From: Ardenticatenaceae bacterium
Lineage (GTDB): Bacteria; Chloroflexota; Anaerolineae; Promineifilales; Promineifilaceae
DNA: 64,000 nt
Direction of reading: 5' to 3'
Assembly (NCBI GenBank): GCA_020634435.1
Contig: JACKBS010000004.1
Span: 248,001 to 312,000, forward strand
The notes under the pieces were generated by a model. It was given only the letters and a program-made list of their open reading frames with translations. It had not been told where the DNA came from and ran no database searches. How positions within the stretch are numbered: the first letter of the stretch is position 1; every line of letters begins with the position of its first letter. Positions 33,350-41,827 of the stretch are shown here, one piece after another. Position numbers and translations under genes: made by a program.

Positions 33350-34855
33350 TTATTCTAAATCTTCCAAAACCAGTTCCGCTGCTACTTTGCCCGAAAGTGT
33401 CACCATCGGCACGCCGCCGCCGGGATGAGCGGTTCCCCCTACAAAATACAGGCCCTCTACTTGTTTGGCGCGGTTGTGCGGCCGTTTGAAGGCGGCCCAG
33501 CGTGAATTGGGCGAGGCGCCGTACAGCGCCCCTTGCCAGGCACCGCTGCCTGCGGCCAAATCGTGCGGCGTCAAAATCTGCTCAGTAACGATGTGGGCAC
33601 GCACGTCAAAGCCAAAGTCGGCAATTTTTTGCAGGATGAGATCGCGGTAGTTTTGCTGGTTCGTGTGCCAATCGAAACGGCCGTCTAGCGGCGGTGCATT
33701 CACCAATACAAACCAGTTTTCGCCACCCTCGGGCGCGTGCTCTGGGTCGGTTTTGCTGGTGATGGCGATGTAGATGGTGGGGTTGGCGGGCGGCTGGCCT
33801 TGCTCAAAGATGGCCTCAAACTCAGCTGGGTAATCAGGCGAGAAGAGGATGTTGTGGTGAGCCAGTTCGGGGAACTGCCTGTTGATGCCTAGCAGAAGGA
33901 TGAAGCCGGAACAGGAAGGGTCTGGGGAATGGTTAATTGTAAATAGTAAATTGTCAATGGTTAAACTTTTATTGCTTCGCGCCTTTGCGTGGAAATTCTT
34001 TAACAGATGCTGCCATGTTGTGGTGAAATCGAGGTTGCTGACAACGGCCGTTCCCTGCACAGTTTCCCCATTTTCCAGGATGAGGTGAGAGAAACGGCCG
34101 TTGTCCACACAAATTTCCTGCACGCCGCAGTTAGCATGTATCGTCACGCCAAGTTCCTCTGCCAGTCTGGCCATCGCCTGGGCAATGGCGTAAATGCCGC
34201 CACGCGGATACCAGACGCCGCCGCTCAGCTCCACATGGGCGATGACGTTGAGTGTGGCCGGAGCCAGGTACGGACTGCCGCCAACATAGGTGGCAAAGCG
34301 ACCCAAAAGCTGCCGCAGCTCCGGCGACTGCACATGATTTTCAATCGCTTGCTGCATCGTGCGCAATCCGTCAATCTTGAACCAATCGGGGAAAGGGACA
34401 CGCAAAAAGCTGCGCCAGGTGGGTGGTCTGTCGTAGATGAACACGGGGCCAGTGATGCGGTGAATTTGCTCAGCGTAGCGCAAATATTTCTCATAGCCAG
34501 CGACATCTTGTGGGGCGATTTGGCGGATTTGGGCGGCCATCTTTTCGGTGTTGTGCGTGGCGTCGAGGATGGTGCTGTTGGGGTAAAAGTAGCGCGTCAG
34601 CGGATCGACAGGTTCGAGCGTAAGGTAATCTTCCAGGCGGCGTTCGGCGCTGGCGAACAGCTCCTCAAACACGTGCCGCATGGTGATGACTGAGGGGCCG
34701 ATGTCCCAGCGGAAGCCGTCGGCCACGATTTGGCCCATTTTGCCGCCCACCTGCGGGTTCTTTTCGTAAATCGTCACGCGCTGCCCGGCTGCGGCCAGCC
34801 GGATGGCTGTGCTCAACCCGCCGATACCTGCGCCAATAATGAGAATCTGGTTCAT
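33350..34855 (-). CDS. Phytoene-desaturase/CrtI-family flavin oxidoreductase
   Basis: 501 residues. The N-terminal FAD site is IIGAGIGGLSTAIRLAAAG and then YEKNPQVGGKMG. Family marks follow: WDIGPSVITMRHVFEELF, YVGGSPYLAPATLNVIAHVE, WYPRGGIYAIAQAM, SGFILLLGINRQFP, HHNILFSPDY and the C-terminal GLYFVGGTAHPGGGVPMV. It should desaturate or isomerise a carotenoid-type polyene at the membrane; no phytoene synthase is in view. Residues around 300-325 (HAKARSNKSLTIDNLLFTIN) are encoded by AT-rich sequence resembling intergenic repeats (33920-34000), seemingly inserted in frame in a variable loop. Confidence 0.88.
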   Translation of the reverse strand: MNQILIIGAGIGGLSTAIRLAAAGQRVTIYEKNPQVGGKMGQIVADGFRWDIGPSVITMRHVFEELFASAERRLEDYLTLEPVDPLTRYFYPNSTILDATHNTEKMAAQIRQIAPQDVAGYEKYLRYAEQIHRITGPVFIYDRPPTWRSFLRVPFPDWFKIDGLRTMQQAIENHVQSPELRQLLGRFATYVGGSPYLAPATLNVIAHVELSGGVWYPRGGIYAIAQAMARLAEELGVTIHANCGVQEICVDNGRFSHLILENGETVQGTAVVSNLDFTTTWQHLLKNFHAKARSNKSLTIDNLLFTINHSPDPSCSGFILLLGINRQFPELAHHNILFSPDYPAEFEAIFEQGQPPANPTIYIAITSKTDPEHAPEGGENWFVLVNAPPLDGRFDWHTNQQNYRDLILQKIADFGFDVRAHIVTEQILTPHDLAAGSGAWQGALYGASPNSRWAAFKRPHNRAKQVEGLYFVGGTAHPGGGVPMVTLSGKVAAELVLEDLE

Positions 34856-34922
34856 GATGATTTATCTTGCCCTAAGCCCTCTCATGTAATACCTAAGGGA
34901 GGACATGCTTATGTGCTCTTTA

Positions 34923-35897
34923 ACGTGAGTACGGGTTAAGCAACCAGGCAGGCGATGGTCTCTCGACCCAACGATGGCTTCTTTGGCTGCCTGGCATAAG
35001 CAATCAAGCCACAAATCAGATTAACCGTGAAGTTCGCCACACTGCGATGGCGTGTATGCTCAATCTGAGAAATGTTTTTCAATTGGTCGTTCACACATTC
35101 CACAATGGCTCGTTTCCGCAATAGAAGCTTATCGCTAAATATCATGGGCAGGCGATTCTTGGCGTTGGCTTTCAACTGGGTCACTAATTGCACACCAAAC
35201 AGCTCTAGCAAGGAGGCGTGCAAATCTTTGGAGATGTAGCCTTTGTCACCATAGATTTTGCCGAACAGCTGCTGCACCAGTTTCGGCACCGGTTTCCGGT
35301 CATCGACGTTTCCTGGCGTTAAGAGAACATTGAGCAACTCGCCTCGGTCGTTGATGGTCAGATGCAGTTTGAACCCGTAGAACCAACCCGTCGAAGTTTT
35401 GCCGCGCTGAGCCAAGCCAGCAAATACCTTGTGCGAGGCAATACGCTGATTGAGACAGACATCAATCGCAGTTGAATCGATGAAAGAGATGCCGGTGCAC
35501 CCCCCTCGGCAATGCTTCTGGAAGTAGACGCACAGCGGCAGCAAGGCGGAGGGAATGAACTCAACAAAGCGTGTGTAACTGACCAGACCAGGAAAATCGG
35601 CTTGAAGATGTACCCGCACGTGCTCGGTGTAATATGCCTTGAAGTGGCGATAGTGTGATTGATGAAAGTGAATAAGGATGGTCATGACTTCACTGATGGA
35701 TAGGGAACGCTGACGGAGGCGCTGGCGTTGACCACTTTGCAAAAGCTGTTGTTCCATAGCGGGTATAAACACCTGGCAAAAATCATCGACGTGTACAAAT
35801 AATTCAAGTAGACTGTCCATAGGGCTTCTCCTGATGATGCAGTTGATTGTGATAAACCAAGTGTATCTCAGTTGAAGCCCTTATCCCGTACTCACGT
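34923..35897 (-). mobile_element. Intact IS982-family element with target duplication
   Basis: Inverted repeats ACGTGAGTACGGGTTAAG (34923-34940) and CTTATCCCGTACTCACGT (35880-35897; one mismatch) bound a 975-bp element. TCTTTA repeats directly outside both ends (34917-34922 and 35898-35903). Intact gene, matching ends and a clear duplication point to recent insertion. No ACGGCCGT inside. Confidence 0.92.
34936..35820 (-). CDS. IS982-family transposase
   Basis: 294 residues, full length. An N-terminal helical region (SISEVMTILIHFHQSHYRHF) is followed by a DDE core: FIDSTAIDVC (first Asp), GFKLHLTINDRGELLNVLLT, GDKGYISKDL (second Asp) and ECVNDQLKNISQIEHTRHRS (Glu). Its tail reads NLICGLIAYARQPKKPSL. 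The frame is unbroken, so the element is probably active. It is not closely similar to the remnant at 27550-28095. Confidence 0.92.
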   Translation of the reverse strand: MDSLLELFVHVDDFCQVFIPAMEQQLLQSGQRQRLRQRSLSISEVMTILIHFHQSHYRHFKAYYTEHVRVHLQADFPGLVSYTRFVEFIPSALLPLCVYFQKHCRGGCTGISFIDSTAIDVCLNQRIASHKVFAGLAQRGKTSTGWFYGFKLHLTINDRGELLNVLLTPGNVDDRKPVPKLVQQLFGKIYGDKGYISKDLHASLLELFGVQLVTQLKANAKNRLPMIFSDKLLLRKRAIVECVNDQLKNISQIEHTRHRSVANFTVNLICGLIAYARQPKKPSLGRETIACLVA

Positions 35898-35953
35898 TCT
35901 TTAGAATACCATTTGAATAAATGACGTGAACCCACTTTTCCGGTGTCACGTCA

Positions 35954-36015
35954 TATTTCATTCGTGAAATCATAAAGTTATTGTCGCTCACTTTTGAGCC
36001 CAAGCGAAAGTCCTA
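35954..36015 (-). repeat. 62-bp dispersed repeat, copy 2 (inverted)
   Basis: Reverse complement of 11585-11646 with only two or three differences, including the hairpins around GCTCAAAAGTGAGC and ATTTCATTCGTGAAAT. It lies 50 bp beyond the IS982 right end. Its left neighbour TGACGTGACACCGGAAAAGT (read on the minus strand) also matches copy 1. Confidence 0.75.
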
Positions 36016-36129
36016 GTTTTATTAGGTCATTTTTTGAACCCAGAACACCCAGAATCGTTCCAACTTGGTTTCCCAAAAGGTGTTCATCGCTCAGTCCCTT
36101 GCAGGCAGGTCTCACGGTTAGGTTGAATC

Positions 36130-39100
36130 CTACGGCCGTATCCAACTCACACCACCCGTAGTTCCCACAAAAACCGACCCATCATTGGCAATGGCGATGT
36201 GCGTGACGTGATTGCTGGCCAGCCCATCGGCGGCGGTGATTGTTTGCCATTGGCCGCCGTTGAAAACGGCCGTTCCCGCCGTGGTACCCACCCAAACTGT
36301 GCCATCGGGGGCAATGGCCAGGGCGGTGATCGTGTTGGGGTCCAGGTTGTGGGCCAGCGGTAAGCGCTGGTTGCCCTGCACGCGCACCAGCTCCGTTTGC
36401 GTGGCGTACCAGACCGAGCCATCAGGGGCAACGGCCGTTATCGGCAAAGCCAGCGTGCCCATTCGTTCAAAACCCACCGCGTTGCCCCGGTACACAATCC
36501 GCTGGGACACCAGCCACAGCTGGTCAGCGAAATCCGCCGCCAGTCCAGCCACACCCGGATAATCCGCCGACACCTCCCGGCAAACGGACCGTTCACCCAC
36601 GGTGGTGAGCGAAACCAGGCCGTGGGCGGTGGCCAGCCACAGGGTGGCCGGGTCGGGTACGGCCGCATCGCGCACCCGCTCGTTGTAAATGGGCGGACTG
36701 GCCACGAAGGGCAGCCAGCTGTCCCCGTTCAGCCGGGCGACGCTGCCGCCAAAGCTGCCGCGCCACAGTGTGCCATCGGCAGCGGTGAACAGCGCGCTGA
36801 TGGGTGCGCCAGCGCCGCCATCCAACGTGTTCACCAGACCCTCCGCCCAGCGCAAAACGCGGCCACTGCTTGTACCCAGCAGCAAACGGCCGTCCGGCTC
36901 CACCACCAGCTCGGTCACAGTTTCGGCCACCGTTGCCCCGCTGAGCGGGAACGTTTGCCAGGTGCCATCGTCCAGCTGCCGTGCTGCGCCTTCGTTTGTA
37001 CCCAGCCAGAGACGGCCGTTTTCGCCTGCATCAATTGCAAAAGCACCACTTGCCGTGAGGAGCTGTTCCAGCGGCACCGTGCCATCCGCTTCCAGCAGCA
37101 GCGGCGTGGCCTCGAAGCGCATTGTGGCTACCGGCTTGCCGTTGGGCAAAAAGGTCAGATCGGTGACGCCCCGGACCAGTTCCGGGTACTGACTGGGTTG
37201 GCTCACGTTGCCGCCCGGCAGATTGAAGTGCCACAGGCTGCTGTTGTTGCTGGCCCACAAACGGCCGTCTGGCGCTAACCACAGCTGCGAAAACGGTTCA
37301 AACGAATCGGGCAGGGCGACGTCGTGCCACTGCCAGACCTGCCCATCAAATTCGGCCAGGAAATGTTGTTCCGAGTTGGGTGTTTCCAGGTAAGCCGTCA
37401 GCCAAAGACGGCCGTCTGGCTCGACCACAAAATCGCGCACGATAATGGCCGGATCGGGCAGCTCAAGCGGTACGCGCTGCCAGCGTTGCCCGTCGTAGTG
37501 GCGCAGTTCGCTGCCGCTGCCTGCCCAGAGCGTTCCGCTGGCGTCGGCAGCCAGACGCACCGAGGCGAAGTCGGTCCAGTCGCCCACACCCGCAAACGAC
37601 TTCCAGCTTTGTGTGGCCGGATTAAACTGCGCCAGACCGCCTTTGGTAACTGCCCAAACGGCCGTATCGACCGTCAAAACCTGGTACACCTCATAGCTGG
37701 GCAGGCCATCCAGCACGGTGAAATGCTCCCAGTGCTGCCCAGCAAACCGGCTGATGCCGCCCAAGCTGGCCAGCCAGGTCGCCCCGTCCGGTGTTGTGGT
37801 GATGCTGGTAATGACCGGATGCAGCGGGCCATCGCTCAGCGGCAGAATGGCAGGCTGCCATGCCTGGCCATCAAAAAAACTGGCGTAATGGTGGCCGATG
37901 GTGTAGCTGCCGTACAGCCCGCTGCTAAGCTGTGTCTCGTCCGATTGCAGATCGCTGCTGGCCCAAATGGTGCCATCGGCCCCGATGCCAAGCGCGGTGA
38001 TCCGGTTGCCCGGCAGGCCATTATTTTGACCAAAGCGCACCCAACGGCCGTTCCCCGCCTGTGCCCCGTTAAAAAATGCAACCCCCTCCGCTGCCGCCAG
38101 CCAAAATCCATCCTCGGTGGCCAGCACATCAAATACCTGGCTGACGGGTGGGGCGAGCAGGCTCTCCGTTTGGCCATCGCGCCAGCGGTAGACCGTGTCT
38201 TCCGTGATATACCAGACCGTGCCGTCTGGCCCGATGGTTAATTCGCGGATGTCCTCCTGGTTGAGGGTAGTAAAACGGCCGTCTGTCCCCACCGCCAGCC
38301 CCTCGTTTGTGCCCACCCACAGGGTGCCGTCGGGATGGCGGGCCAGTGCTTGCACTGAGTTTCCTGGCAAACCATCTTCAATGGTGAGCAGATTCCAACG
38401 CTGCGAGTCGGGGGTGAATGTGGCCAGCCCGGCTTCGGTGGCAAACCAAAGACGGCCGTCGTCGCTTTGTACGATGTGGCGCACGTAGGGCGAAGCAGGC
38501 CCGCTGACCGGGCAGCTAACCGTTTGCCAGCTGGTGCTACCAAAATCATAAAAGGCTGCCCCCTGACCAACGGTTGCGAATGTCACCCAGGGCTGGCCTA
38601 AATTGTCGAGGGTGAGGCTGGAAACGGCCGTTTCTGGCAATCCCCCCACCGTTTCCCAGCCGCTGTTGCTAAGGCGGCTGATGCCTGTGGCGGTGGCCAG
38701 CCACGGCTGCCCATTGGCCAGTACCAGGTCGATGAGATCGTTGGCGGGAATGTCGCTGGGCGGGGTAAAGCTCTGCCAGCTGCCGGAATTATCTTGCCGT
38801 AGCAAGCCATCATGGCTGCCCAGCCAGAGTGCATCGGCAGTGGGTAGGATGGCAGTGATTTGCTCGTGCGGCGGGGTAACGGCCGTAGCCATTGGGATAC
38901 CGTTGTTTAACTCAAAGCGGGTCAGCCCCAACCCCTGGTCGCCGTAGCTTAGCCAGACCGATCCGTCGGCGTTGGCGGCGACGCGGCGAATGTCTTCATT
39001 GGCCAGCCCGTCGGCGCTGGTGAAGAGCTGCCAGCCGCTGCCGTCGTACAGAGTCAATCCAGCTTGCGTGGCGGCCCAGAGACGGCCGTCTGAGGTCACA

Positions 39101-39831
39101 GCCACATCTTGCACGGTGTTGACCGCTTCGCTGCCCACCTGTGCCAGGCTGTTCCAGGAACGGCCGTTAAACTGCACCACACCCTCACTTGTTCCGGCAA
39201 AAATGGTCAAGCCGTCGGGGGCCAGGGCCAGACTGCTGACGTTGTTGCTGGGCAGTTGCAGCAGGGTACGGCTGCGCGTGTAGCTGAACCAGCGACGGCC
39301 GTCGTACCGCCCAATGCCGTCGGACGTGGCCGCCCAAATGGTGCCGTCGGCCCCAACGACCAGATCGCGCACGGCGTTGCCTGGCAGGCCATCGACGCTG
39401 GTGAACGTTTGCCAGCTTGTGCCGTCGTACCGACTTACACCCGCTGAAGCGGTGCCGACCCAAATCGCACCATCCAGCCCGATGGCTACGCTGGTGGTCT
39501 GGTTTTCGGCCAGGCCGTGCTCGCTGGTGAACTTGACGACGTCGCCTGTGCGCTCGTCCCAAACCAGTAAACCGCCGTCGCTGGCGGCCCACAGCAGGCC
39601 ATCGCGCCGAGCCAGATCATTGAGTGGCGTGGCGTGGCTGTAGCTGGTGAAGTTGGGCTGGATGACGGTTGGGGTGGGTAGGCTGGTCCAGATGATGGGT
39701 GCGGTGGAAACGGCCGTACTGCCCAAAATTGGGTAGCTGGTGATAAGGTAGGCTATGCCGCCCAGACAGAGAAACAACAGCAAAATGCCGCTCAGCAGCA
39801 GCCAGCGGCGCAAAGCATGAGACAATCGCAT
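36130..39831 (-). CDS. Giant membrane-anchored beta-propeller protein (two-component-regulator propeller repeats)
   Basis: 1233 residues. One N-terminal anchor (WLLLSGILLLFLCLGGIAYL) is followed by about twenty or more repeats of the Reg_prop type: GLLWAASDGGLLVWD, GAIWVGTASAGVSRYDG, GTIWAATSDGIGRYDG, GRLWAATQAGLTLYDG, onward to GTVWVGTTAGTAVFNGGQWQ and VFVGTTGGVSWIRP. The repeats build several seven-bladed propellers outside the membrane. In hybrid kinases they sense ligands, but no kinase or regulator domain is present here. The gene holds 17 ACGGCCGT copies, often reading GRLW as part of the blade motif. The next gene (DUF3592) ends 3 bases before the start region. Confidence 0.85.
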   Translation of the reverse strand: MRLSHALRRWLLLSGILLLFLCLGGIAYLITSYPILGSTAVSTAPIIWTSLPTPTVIQPNFTSYSHATPLNDLARRDGLLWAASDGGLLVWDERTGDVVKFTSEHGLAENQTTSVAIGLDGAIWVGTASAGVSRYDGTSWQTFTSVDGLPGNAVRDLVVGADGTIWAATSDGIGRYDGRRWFSYTRSRTLLQLPSNNVSSLALAPDGLTIFAGTSEGVVQFNGRSWNSLAQVGSEAVNTVQDVAVTSDGRLWAATQAGLTLYDGSGWQLFTSADGLANEDIRRVAANADGSVWLSYGDQGLGLTRFELNNGIPMATAVTPPHEQITAILPTADALWLGSHDGLLRQDNSGSWQSFTPPSDIPANDLIDLVLANGQPWLATATGISRLSNSGWETVGGLPETAVSSLTLDNLGQPWVTFATVGQGAAFYDFGSTSWQTVSCPVSGPASPYVRHIVQSDDGRLWFATEAGLATFTPDSQRWNLLTIEDGLPGNSVQALARHPDGTLWVGTNEGLAVGTDGRFTTLNQEDIRELTIGPDGTVWYITEDTVYRWRDGQTESLLAPPVSQVFDVLATEDGFWLAAAEGVAFFNGAQAGNGRWVRFGQNNGLPGNRITALGIGADGTIWASSDLQSDETQLSSGLYGSYTIGHHYASFFDGQAWQPAILPLSDGPLHPVITSITTTPDGATWLASLGGISRFAGQHWEHFTVLDGLPSYEVYQVLTVDTAVWAVTKGGLAQFNPATQSWKSFAGVGDWTDFASVRLAADASGTLWAGSGSELRHYDGQRWQRVPLELPDPAIIVRDFVVEPDGRLWLTAYLETPNSEQHFLAEFDGQVWQWHDVALPDSFEPFSQLWLAPDGRLWASNNSSLWHFNLPGGNVSQPSQYPELVRGVTDLTFLPNGKPVATMRFEATPLLLEADGTVPLEQLLTASGAFAIDAGENGRLWLGTNEGAARQLDDGTWQTFPLSGATVAETVTELVVEPDGRLLLGTSSGRVLRWAEGLVNTLDGGAGAPISALFTAADGTLWRGSFGGSVARLNGDSWLPFVASPPIYNERVRDAAVPDPATLWLATAHGLVSLTTVGERSVCREVSADYPGVAGLAADFADQLWLVSQRIVYRGNAVGFERMGTLALPITAVAPDGSVWYATQTELVRVQGNQRLPLAHNLDPNTITALAIAPDGTVWVGTTAGTAVFNGGQWQTITAADGLASNHVTHIAIANDGSVFVGTTGGVSWIRP

Positions 39832-39834
39832 CGA

Positions 39835-40416
39835 TCAAACTTTGGGTCGGCGGGTTTCTTGCACCAGCAGGGCCAGGGCTGCACCCAGCATCAAGGTGAC
39901 CACGGTTGTGATGACAACGCTGATGAGCAGACCGCTGCTGGCTAAATTTAGATAGTTTTTGAGCAAGGCGCGGGAGCCGATGATGTGCATAACAATCGAG
40001 AGCAATACCATGAGAATACTGGTAACCTGCCAGCGGGTGGACGTCGTTTCCATTTGCCGCGGTGTCAGCGTGGTGCGTTTGGGGCGGGCAGGATCGTAAT
40101 AGAGGGCAACGGCCGTTCCCGGCTTAAATTGCAGCGTCAATTCTCTGGCCCAGGCTTTGCTGCCCTTGCTCTGCCCATTCGTTCCAACGAGGCGTTGGCG
40201 GCTGGCATAGCTGGTTTCGCCGACGGTGTAGGCAATGTCTACCTCTGGTTGGTACTGCTGCCCGTGTTGCAGCAGGCGCACATCGGTTATCTGTCCTTTC
40301 ACCTGCGGCCAGCTAACGGCGCGGCGTGTTTCGGTGATTTTCATAACCACCGTCAGCACGGAAATAACCGGGGTGATAAACATGAGGATAAGAACGAACA
40401 GCGAGAAAATTGCCAT
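39835..40416 (-). CDS. DUF3592-type membrane protein
   Basis: 193 residues. The first helix (FSLFVLILMFITPVISVLTV) is followed by a beta-rich soluble part, GQITDVRLLQHGQQYQPEVDIAYTV and FKPGTAVALYYDPARPKRTTL, which is the DUF3592 signature (the YDP-P near the end of the domain). Two or three helices close the protein. Its stop almost touches the start of the propeller gene, so they form one transcript and may function together at the membrane. Confidence 0.8.
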   Translation of the reverse strand: MAIFSLFVLILMFITPVISVLTVVMKITETRRAVSWPQVKGQITDVRLLQHGQQYQPEVDIAYTVGETSYASRQRLVGTNGQSKGSKAWARELTLQFKPGTAVALYYDPARPKRTTLTPRQMETTSTRWQVTSILMVLLSIVMHIIGSRALLKNYLNLASSGLLISVVITTVVTLMLGAALALLVQETRRPKV

Positions 40417-40427
40417 TTTTGTAAAGG

Positions 40428-40491
40428 AGAATCGGAGATTGGAGATTAGAAACTACTTCAATCTCCAATCTCTAATCTCTAATCTCCATTG
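40428..40491. repeat. GGAGATTGGAGATT intergenic repeat, copy 4
   Basis: GGAGATTGGAGATTAGAA (40434-40451) pairs with TTCAATCTCCAATCTCTAAT (40457-40476), and the inverted arm is extended by another TCTAATCTCC unit. Confidence 0.75.
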
Positions 40492-40493
40492 CT

Positions 40494-41663
40494 TTAGGGT
40501 TGTGCATAAATCCGGTAAATAAAACCGCCTTTGTCGTCACTGACGTACAGTGCCCCGTCGGCACCCACAACAATGTCTACGGGACGGCCGTCGGCGTTAC
40601 CGTCACTATTTAACCAGCCTGTGGCAAAATCTTCAACAGGTCCGGCGGGTGCGCCGTTAGCCATTGGTACCCTGACCACCTTGTAGCCGGTGGGCACGCT
40701 GCGGTTCCATGAGCCATGCAGGGCCACAAACAAATCACCCTGGTACTCCGCCGGGAATGTGTTGCCGGTGTAAAAAACCAGCCCCAGCGGTGCCGAATGG
40801 GCCTGAATGGTCACCACTGGCTGCCCCACGTTGTCGCACGCGCCAGCAAAACCAAATTCGGGATCGACGATGGTGCCGCTGTGGCATGATGGCCAGCCGT
40901 AGTTGGTGCCTTCTTCAATGCGGTAAACAGTTTCTGGGGGAATGTCGTCACCGAGCAGATCTCGGCCGTTGTTGGTGACCCACAGCTGGCCTGTTTCTGG
41001 CTGTACGGCCAGGCCAACGGCGTTGCGCAAACCGCTGGCATAAAGCGCCTCGCCTGTGAGCTGGTCTTGCCCCACCGGGCTGTCGTAGCTGGTGATGGCG
41101 GCACGACGAGAATCCTCTTCTGCACAAACGTTGCAAGTGGACCCGGCCGAGATGAGCAAACGGCCGTCTGGCAGAAAAGCAATTGTGCGGCTGCTGTGTT
41201 GGCCAGGTGGGGTGTAGCTGTCGATGAGCGTCGTGCGGGACTCGGCTAAGCCGTCGCCGTCTTCATCTACCAAGCGCACTACGCCGTCGGTGACGGCCAC
41301 GTACCAGGCCCCTTCGTGGTAGACCAGGTTGTGGGGGTTGTTCAATCCGTCGGCCACCACGCGCACTTCATCGGCCTGGCCATCGCCGTTGGCATCTGGC
41401 AGCGCCACGATGCGGTCATTCCCGCGATCGGCCACGTAAAGAATGCCGTCTGGCCCCACAGCCATAAAACGTGGGCCACTCAGCCCATCGGCAAAAACTT
41501 GCACGACAAACCCATCGGGCACCGTGATATTGGCTACGGCCGCGTCGCCCAACATGCCCGCAAAATTAACCCGTTGCCGGGCGTAGAGGTAGATAGCAAC
41601 GGCCGTTACCACACAGATCAAAACCACACCCAACAAACCTGCCAACCATTTTCTACCCCGCAT
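40494..41663 (-). CDS. PQQ-type glucose/sorbosone dehydrogenase-like beta-propeller protein
   Basis: 389 residues. An N-terminal anchor (WLAGLLGVVLICVVTAVAIY) is followed by ITVPDGFVVQVFADGLSGPR, GPDGILYVADRGNDRIVAL, GLNNPHNLVYHEGAWYVAV, LRNAVGLAVQPETGQLWVTNNG, EGTNYGWPSCH and LFVALHGSWNRSVPTGYKVV. This is the soluble aldose sugar dehydrogenase (GSDH/Asd) pattern, including the RN-x-GLA and NYGWP motifs of the active site. It would oxidise sugars with PQQ outside the membrane; whether this organism makes PQQ is not visible. GGAGG precedes the ATG. The four-Cys insertion CNVCAEEDSRRA is a small oddity. Confidence 0.85.
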   Translation of the reverse strand: MRGRKWLAGLLGVVLICVVTAVAIYLYARQRVNFAGMLGDAAVANITVPDGFVVQVFADGLSGPRFMAVGPDGILYVADRGNDRIVALPDANGDGQADEVRVVADGLNNPHNLVYHEGAWYVAVTDGVVRLVDEDGDGLAESRTTLIDSYTPPGQHSSRTIAFLPDGRLLISAGSTCNVCAEEDSRRAAITSYDSPVGQDQLTGEALYASGLRNAVGLAVQPETGQLWVTNNGRDLLGDDIPPETVYRIEEGTNYGWPSCHSGTIVDPEFGFAGACDNVGQPVVTIQAHSAPLGLVFYTGNTFPAEYQGDLFVALHGSWNRSVPTGYKVVRVPMANGAPAGPVEDFATGWLNSDGNADGRPVDIVVGADGALYVSDDKGGFIYRIYAQP

Positions 41664-41758
41664 CTTCTGCCTCCAATCGTTTTTGTTTTAGTCTAGGGTG
41701 GAAAACGGCCGTGCTCCACTTTTTACAAGAAGCGCTAATCTTTGCCTGGAAGCAATTT

Positions 41759-41808
41759 TCACGCAAAGGCGCAAAGGAAAAAGCCTATCCCTTTGCGCCT
41801 TTGCGTGA
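41759..41808. repeat. CGCAAAGGCGCAAAGG intergenic hairpin
   Basis: TCACGCAAAGGCGCAAAGG (41759-41777) pairs perfectly with CCTTTGCGCCTTTGCGTGA (41790-41808). Fragments of the same unit appear at 33982-33995 inside the desaturase gene and at 52320-52395. Confidence 0.75.
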
Positions 41809-41827
41809 GATTTACTGAAAGTGTTGT

